From an uncultured Prevotella sp. (lineage in GTDB: Bacteria; Bacteroidota; Bacteroidia; Bacteroidales; Bacteroidaceae), in contig CALIZL010000093.1 in NCBI GenBank assembly GCA_938028745.1, forward strand, positions 1-36,918: 36,918 bases of DNA, in the 5' to 3' direction. Below are positions 33,171-36,918 of the stretch, piece after piece. A program made the translations under genes and the position numbers. The notes under the pieces are model-generated. The model was not told the DNA's origin and made no database searches. It saw nothing but the letters and a program-made list of their open reading frames with translations. Each line of letters opens with the position of its first letter. Position 1 is the first letter of the stretch.

Positions 33171-34286
33171 TTAGGCATCTGTTTTTGCTGGCTTTTCGGT
33201 GGTTTCGGGCTCAACATCCACCTTTTCTTTGGTAACATACCGCTGCCAGTAAGCAATGATAAGGGTGGTGAGCGGCAGGGCAATGATAACCCCAATAAAG
33301 CCCAACAGCGACCCCCACACAGACAACGAAAGCAGTATGATGGCAGGATTTAGCCCCATAGCTTTACCCATTACGCGCGGCGTCACCACCATATCCGAGA
33401 TAATTTGCACCACGGCGAACACCAAAATGGCCGTTCCGAAGATAATCCAAAAATTCTGTCCCGTGTCGGCAGCTTTGAGAAGAGCCAAGAATGCCGTGGG
33501 AATAAGGGCGAATGTGTGCAGGTAAGGCACAAGGTTCATCACCCCAATGAGAATACCCATGCCGATAGCCATGGGAAAATCGATGATGGTAAAGCCGATG
33601 CAGAACATGATTCCCATGATAAGCGACACCAACCCTTGCCCACGAATGTAATTGTTAAGCTCGCGCGAGGCATCTTGCGCCAGCTCGTTCCAGAAGGGGC
33701 GATACTTCTTGGGGAATATGCGTACCCAGTTGTCGGTAAGGAACTCGTAATCGAGCAAAATGAAGAACATATATAATAAGGTGATGCACGATGCCACGAT
33801 GCTCACCACCACACTTGCCGTCTGCCCCAAAAGGTTAAACAACTTGGGCATGGCCGTACGCACGGCATCGTTAAAGTCTTTGCTCTTAATAAGGCGGTCG
33901 ATGTCTTCTTGGTGTTCTTGCAACCAATGCTGAATATAGCCAGAAAGGCCGCCCGAACTTTTGGAACTGCCCAAATAACGTGCGGCCAACTCAGAAATTT
34001 TGTCGAACTGGTCTATCAACGACGGCACCACAAGCAGTCCAACGCCTGTAACCAAGCCCGCAAGAACCAACAACACAAAGATGATAGACAGTGTACGGAT
34101 GCGTATGTGCAGGTATTTCTCGGTGAATTTCACCAAAGGATAAAGCAAGTAAGCCAACAAGCAAGCAACGAAAAAGGGTAAAAGCACCTCGCTCATGCTG
34201 TTGGTAATGAAGTAAACCACAAGGATAATCAGGGCACAGATGACCCATCTTACCAGCTTGTCTAGGGTTATTTTCTCTTCTAACAT
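33171..34286 (-). CDS. AI-2E family transporter (PerM-type permease)
   Basis: This 371-residue polytopic protein has pairs of helices at the N-terminus (about 13-46, 65-90), a soluble segment (about 95-160) and five or so helices in the C-terminal half (for example LVSLIMGIMFCIGFTI and IILLSLSVWGSLLGFIGVII). The C-terminal tail is charged and rich in Glu, Lys and Thr. GILIGVMNLVPYLHT is typical of the AI-2E/UPF0118 family, which exports small molecules; the substrate is unknown and true AI-2 transport is proven for few members. The start at 34286 (MLEEKITLDKLVRW) is preferred to one 36 codons upstream, whose extra residues are not family-like. Thymidine kinase lies upstream, same strand. Confidence 0.9.
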   Translation of the reverse strand: MLEEKITLDKLVRWVICALIILVVYFITNSMSEVLLPFFVACLLAYLLYPLVKFTEKYLHIRIRTLSIIFVLLVLAGLVTGVGLLVVPSLIDQFDKISELAARYLGSSKSSGGLSGYIQHWLQEHQEDIDRLIKSKDFNDAVRTAMPKLFNLLGQTASVVVSIVASCITLLYMFFILLDYEFLTDNWVRIFPKKYRPFWNELAQDASRELNNYIRGQGLVSLIMGIMFCIGFTIIDFPMAIGMGILIGVMNLVPYLHTFALIPTAFLALLKAADTGQNFWIIFGTAILVFAVVQIISDMVVTPRVMGKAMGLNPAIILLSLSVWGSLLGFIGVIIALPLTTLIIAYWQRYVTKEKVDVEPETTEKPAKTDA

Positions 34287-34374
34287 ATCTATTTTAGTTT
34301 GTTTATTTACAAAAAGGGGGAGGGAAACGGAAATAATAAGACTCATAATACTAAGCGGAAGTGGCAAGCTTAAG

Positions 34375-34398
34375 CAGATTGCAGCATCGTCCAATCTG
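34375..34398 (-). terminator. Small hairpin between tdk and the permease gene
   Basis: CAGATTG (34375-34381) and CAATCTG (34392-34398) form a perfect 7-bp stem around 10 bases. It lies about 20 bases after the tdk stop. There is no T-tract, so it may be a weak terminator or have no role. Confidence 0.3.
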
Positions 34399-34418
34399 TT
34401 TCAGCTCACGCCCGACAG

Positions 34419-35021
34419 CTAGACAGCAGCATCAGTCGCACCACTCCTATTTAATATAGCCTTCTGATAACAATGCCTGCACAGGGGTTCGTATTCTTGC
34501 ATCTCGCCAAGCATCACACGCTTCTCTCCTTCCACAATACGATGGCTCACGTAAGCCAACGCCCCACATTTCACACAGATGGCATGTACCTTTGTTACAT
34601 GGTCGGCAATGGCGCAGAGTGCAGGCATAGGACCAAAAGGCACACCTTTAAAGTCCATGTCAAGACCAGCAACAATCACGCGAACGCCTCGGTTGGCCAA
34701 TTCGTTGCAAACAGCCACCAACCCCTCGTCCATAAACTGCGCCTCATCAATGCCCACTACGTCGATGTCTGCCGAAAGCAACAATATCGCCGCCGACGAA
34801 TCCACGGGCGTGCAATGTATGGCGTTGCGGTCGTGACTCACAACGTCGTCTTCCGAAAAGCGCGTATCAATGGCAGGCTTGAAAATCTCAACCCGCTGTT
34901 TGGCAAACACGGCACGTTTCATACGCCGTATCAACTCCTCTGTCTTGCCCGAAAACATCGAGCCACAAATCACTTCCACTCTTCCTTGGCGGTGGTTCTC
35001 GCCGGTTACATTATCAATCAT
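34419..35021 (-). CDS. tdk: Thymidine kinase (type II)
   Basis: This 200-residue enzyme phosphorylates thymidine in the salvage pathway. The P-loop is GSMFSGKT (20-27), the catalytic base is E93 in IDEAQF, and the lasso zinc site is C149/C152 (CVKC) and C181/C184 (CRHC). AGLDMDFKGVPFGP (118-131) is the family signature. The start at 35021 (MIDNVTGEN) is chosen because a longer start at 35039 would overlap the TACTTTTG promoter box. It is divergent from rsmI, whose start lies 96 bases away. Confidence 0.95.
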   Translation of the reverse strand: MIDNVTGENHRQGRVEVICGSMFSGKTEELIRRMKRAVFAKQRVEIFKPAIDTRFSEDDVVSHDRNAIHCTPVDSSAAILLLSADIDVVGIDEAQFMDEGLVAVCNELANRGVRVIVAGLDMDFKGVPFGPMPALCAIADHVTKVHAICVKCGALAYVSHRIVEGEKRVMLGEMQEYEPLCRHCYQKAILNRSGATDAAV

Positions 35022-35028
35022 TCTGATG

Positions 35029-35062
35029 CAAAAGTACAAAAAGACGTTTTAAAAATTGCAAA
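35029..35062 (-). promoter_or_regulatory. tdk promoter
   Basis: On the minus strand TTTG (35059-35062) is followed after 22 bases by TACTTTTG (35029-35036). The -7 box ends only 7 bases before the tdk ATG, so the mRNA would be leaderless or nearly so. Confidence 0.6.
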
Positions 35063-35077
35063 CAAACGCATGCTTTT

Positions 35078-35109
35078 TTTGCTACTAGGAATATATATTG
35101 CTATATTTG
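35078..35109 (+). promoter_or_regulatory. rsmI promoter
   Basis: TTTG (35078-35081) is followed after exactly 20 bases by TATATTTG (35102-35109). The start codon of rsmI follows 8 bases later, implying a very short leader. Confidence 0.75.
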
Positions 35110-35117
35110 CGTACAAT

Positions 35118-35828
35118 ATGGGCATCTTATACATTGTACCCACCCCTGTGGGCAATATGGAGGACATCACGCTACGCGCCATTCGCACCCTGAAAGAGGC
35201 CGATTTGGTACTGGCAGAAGACACCCGAACGACGGGTATCTTGCTTAAACATCTGGGCATTGAGGTGGCTCACCTGCAATCGCACCACAAGTTTAACGAG
35301 CATGGCACGTCTGCCGGAATTGTAGAACGCCTTAAAGCGGGGCAAAACATCGCCCTCGTGAGTGATGCCGGAACGCCGGGCATCAGCGACCCAGGTTTTT
35401 TCCTGGCGCGCGAAGCGGTGGCGGCAGGCATAACCGTTAACTGCTTGCCAGGCGCAACGGCTTGCATCCCTGCCGTGGTGTCGTCGGGAATGCCTTGCGA
35501 CAGGTTTTGTTTCGAAGGGTTCATCCCCCAAAAGAAGGGGCGGAAAACCTATCTCGAAAGCCTAAAAGACGAGCAACGCACGATGGTGTTTTACGAATCG
35601 CCTTACAGATTGGTGAAAACCCTTACCCAACTGGCCGAAGTTGTAGGCGCCGAACGACAAGTGTGCGTATGCAGGGAAATATCCAAGTTGCACGAAGAAA
35701 ACGTGCGGGGAACACTTCAAGAAGTGGCTAAACACTTCGAACAAACGCCCCCACGTGGTGAAATAGTTATTGTTTTAGCAGGAACTAGTAGTAAAAAAGA
35801 TAAAAAATCGAAAGGAGAAAAATTATGA
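35118..35828 (+). CDS. rsmI: 16S rRNA (cytidine-2'-O)-methyltransferase RsmI
   Basis: This 236-residue tetrapyrrole-methylase-fold enzyme 2'-O-methylates C1402 of 16S rRNA. Motifs include ILYIVPTPVGNMEDITLRA (3-21), LAEDTRTTGILLKHL (32-46), LVSDAGTPGISDPG (about 79-92) and LPGATACIPAVVSSG (about 108-122). It is shorter than E. coli RsmI, lacking part of the C-terminus, as in many Bacteroidota. The start at 35118 is chosen from the family N-terminus and promoter position; an upstream extension of the frame runs through tdk. It overlaps the next gene by four bases (ATGA). Confidence 0.95.
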   Translation: MGILYIVPTPVGNMEDITLRAIRTLKEADLVLAEDTRTTGILLKHLGIEVAHLQSHHKFNEHGTSAGIVERLKAGQNIALVSDAGTPGISDPGFFLAREAVAAGITVNCLPGATACIPAVVSSGMPCDRFCFEGFIPQKKGRKTYLESLKDEQRTMVFYESPYRLVKTLTQLAEVVGAERQVCVCREISKLHEENVRGTLQEVAKHFEQTPPRGEIVIVLAGTSSKKDKKSKGEKL

Positions 35829-36664
35829 AGAAACTTGTTATCGCGTGTTTCGCAGTATTGTCGTTGGCAGCCTGCAAACAAGGTAAAACCAATGGAGAAC
35901 CGCAACTTAACGACTCTTTGCAGCAGATTATCCAACAAAGAGACAATCAGTTGAACGACATGATGGCCACCATGAACGAAATCCAAGACGGATTCCGACA
36001 GATTAATGAGGCCGAAAACCATGTCAATATCGCAAAAGACGGCGAAGGGGCCAACAAGTCTGAGCAGATTAAAGAAAACATCAAGTTCATCACACAACGC
36101 ATGGAAGAAAACCGTGCACTGTTGAAAAAACTGCGCGCACAACTGGAGAAAAGTACGTTTAAGGGTGCAGAACTGAAGAAAACGGTTGAAAGGCTGATGA
36201 AACAATTGGACGAGAAAGACCAACAACTGCAACAACTGCGCGCCGAACTCGATGCTAAGGACATCCACATCTCCGAGTTGGACGAAAAGGTTAACAACCT
36301 TAACACCCACGTTACGAAGCTGAAGACCGACAACACGGCTAAGGCGCAAACCATTAGCGACCAAGACAAGCAGATACACACCGCTTGGTACGTGTTCGGA
36401 ACGAAGAAGGAACTGAAAGAACAAGGCATCCTTGTAGACGGAAAAGTTCTGCAAAGCGCTTTCAACAAGGCTTACTTCACACGTGTCGACATTCGCACGC
36501 TTAAAGAAATTAAGTTCTATTCTAAGTCGGTTAAGCTCCTCACCACTCACCCCGCTTCTAGCTACTCATTGGAAAGAGATGCTAACAAGGAGTATGTGCT
36601 TACCATTACCAACCCCGACGTGTTCTGGAGCACAAGCAAATACTTCGTTGCAGTAGTGAAATAA
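35825..36664 (+). CDS. Coiled-coil lipoprotein, Cbp1-like
   Basis: This 279-residue lipoprotein has lipobox LAAC (cysteine 17). Residues about 30-190 are almost entirely helical and charged with heptad patterning (NDMMATMNEIQDGFRQINEA, LLKKLRAQLEKS, QLDEKDQQLQQLRAELDAK), a long coiled coil. The last about 85 residues form a globular domain (TAWYVFGTKKELKEQGILV, VDIRTLKEIKFYSKSVKLL, VFWSTSKYFVAVVK). The pattern resembles proteins annotated as Cbp1-family collagen-binding adhesins in Bacteroidota; that name is from memory and binding is not shown. It is translationally coupled to rsmI and followed by a strong terminator. Confidence 0.88.
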   Translation: MKKLVIACFAVLSLAACKQGKTNGEPQLNDSLQQIIQQRDNQLNDMMATMNEIQDGFRQINEAENHVNIAKDGEGANKSEQIKENIKFITQRMEENRALLKKLRAQLEKSTFKGAELKKTVERLMKQLDEKDQQLQQLRAELDAKDIHISELDEKVNNLNTHVTKLKTDNTAKAQTISDQDKQIHTAWYVFGTKKELKEQGILVDGKVLQSAFNKAYFTRVDIRTLKEIKFYSKSVKLLTTHPASSYSLERDANKEYVLTITNPDVFWSTSKYFVAVVK

Positions 36665-36781
36665 GGTTTCTTGGCAAAGTAACAGCAACACACTTTGTAC
36701 AAACGCATCGAGGCTTAAAGCCCAATCATAAAGCAAAGAAGCTGGCCAAAACCTATATTTACAACGAACCTTAACAACCCC

Positions 36782-36818
36782 AAGGGGGATGCGACATGCT
36801 AGTTGCCGCATCCCCCTT
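36782..36818 (+). terminator. Strong terminator after the rsmI-lipoprotein operon
   Basis: AAGGGGGATGCG (36782-36793) pairs perfectly with CGCATCCCCCTT (36807-36818), a 12-pair stem around a 13-base loop, followed by an AT-rich stretch (ATATATTA). It lies 118 bases after the lipoprotein stop. Confidence 0.85.
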
Positions 36819-36918
36819 ATATATTACTAACAATGAATCACAATAACCACCTCGACTTTTTCAGGCTCAGCGGAAGATTAGTGGGGACTACGCATAAATC
36901 TTTGAAAGTCTAAACATG
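36819..36918 (+). other. Window end, no supported gene
   Basis: The last 100 bases hold only a 26-codon open frame at 36833-36913 with no recognisable content. An ATG at the very end (36916-36918) could begin a gene beyond the window; this cannot be judged. Confidence 0.3.

Noticed and set aside
34473..35117. Upstream extension of the RsmI frame through tdk
   Set aside because: It is antisense to thymidine kinase and precedes the mapped promoter; the family N-terminus begins at 35118.

Overview
The window looks like a chromosomal segment of a Prevotella-like member of the Bacteroidota. Supporting features are Bacteroidota-type promoters (TTTG, about 20 bases, TAnnTTTG), a type IX secretion (T9SS) C-terminal sorting domain, many lipoproteins with a lipobox, a serine-type sulfatase, a tandem-domain DUF1599 protein, a nrfHA-ccsBA cluster, and a DoxX-like protein directly upstream of triosephosphate isomerase. 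The species cannot be fixed from this sequence alone.

Region 1 (1-11049, minus strand) is a cell-envelope accessory operon. A strong promoter near 11107-11137 precedes an outer-membrane barrel protein. It is followed by a protein with an inner-membrane anchor, a Pro/Glu/Thr-rich linker and a barrel-like domain; then a T9SS-sorted protein; then a giant lipoprotein built like SpvB / Tc-toxin B-C / Rhs proteins, at least 2,399 residues long, whose C-terminus lies beyond the left edge. This is the best candidate here for a poorly described system.

Region 2 (11698-16284, plus strand) is the respiratory ammonification module: NrfH (four CxxCH hemes), NrfA (CWTCK active-site heme plus four CxxCH) and the two halves of a System II cytochrome c synthetase (ResB/CcsB and CcsA).

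Region 3 (16285-18385) has no convincing gene and is full of repeats: a 333-bp element with terminal inverted repeats, half of a large inverted repeat carrying 22-bp tandem units, and two copies of a 204-bp MITE-like element.

Region 4 (18386-24904, minus) holds housekeeping genes: exonuclease III, a lipoprotein, GTP cyclohydrolase I, a SPOR-domain protein, an in-frame DoxX-like/TpiA fusion whose existence hinges on an A7 tract, a DUF1599 protein and a small lipoprotein. Region 5 (25275-26708, plus) is the CCA-adding enzyme. Region 6 (26709-28261) is a second repeat island containing the inverted partner of the repeat in region 3 plus octamer arrays.

Region 7 (28262-33064, minus) holds two membrane proteins, FabI, a sulfatase and tRNA-Lys(UUU), with a 44-bp/8-bp nested repeat between FabI and the sulfatase. 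Region 8 (33171-36918) holds an AI-2E family permease and thymidine kinase on the minus strand, then divergently RsmI and a coiled-coil lipoprotein on the plus strand, closed by a strong terminator.
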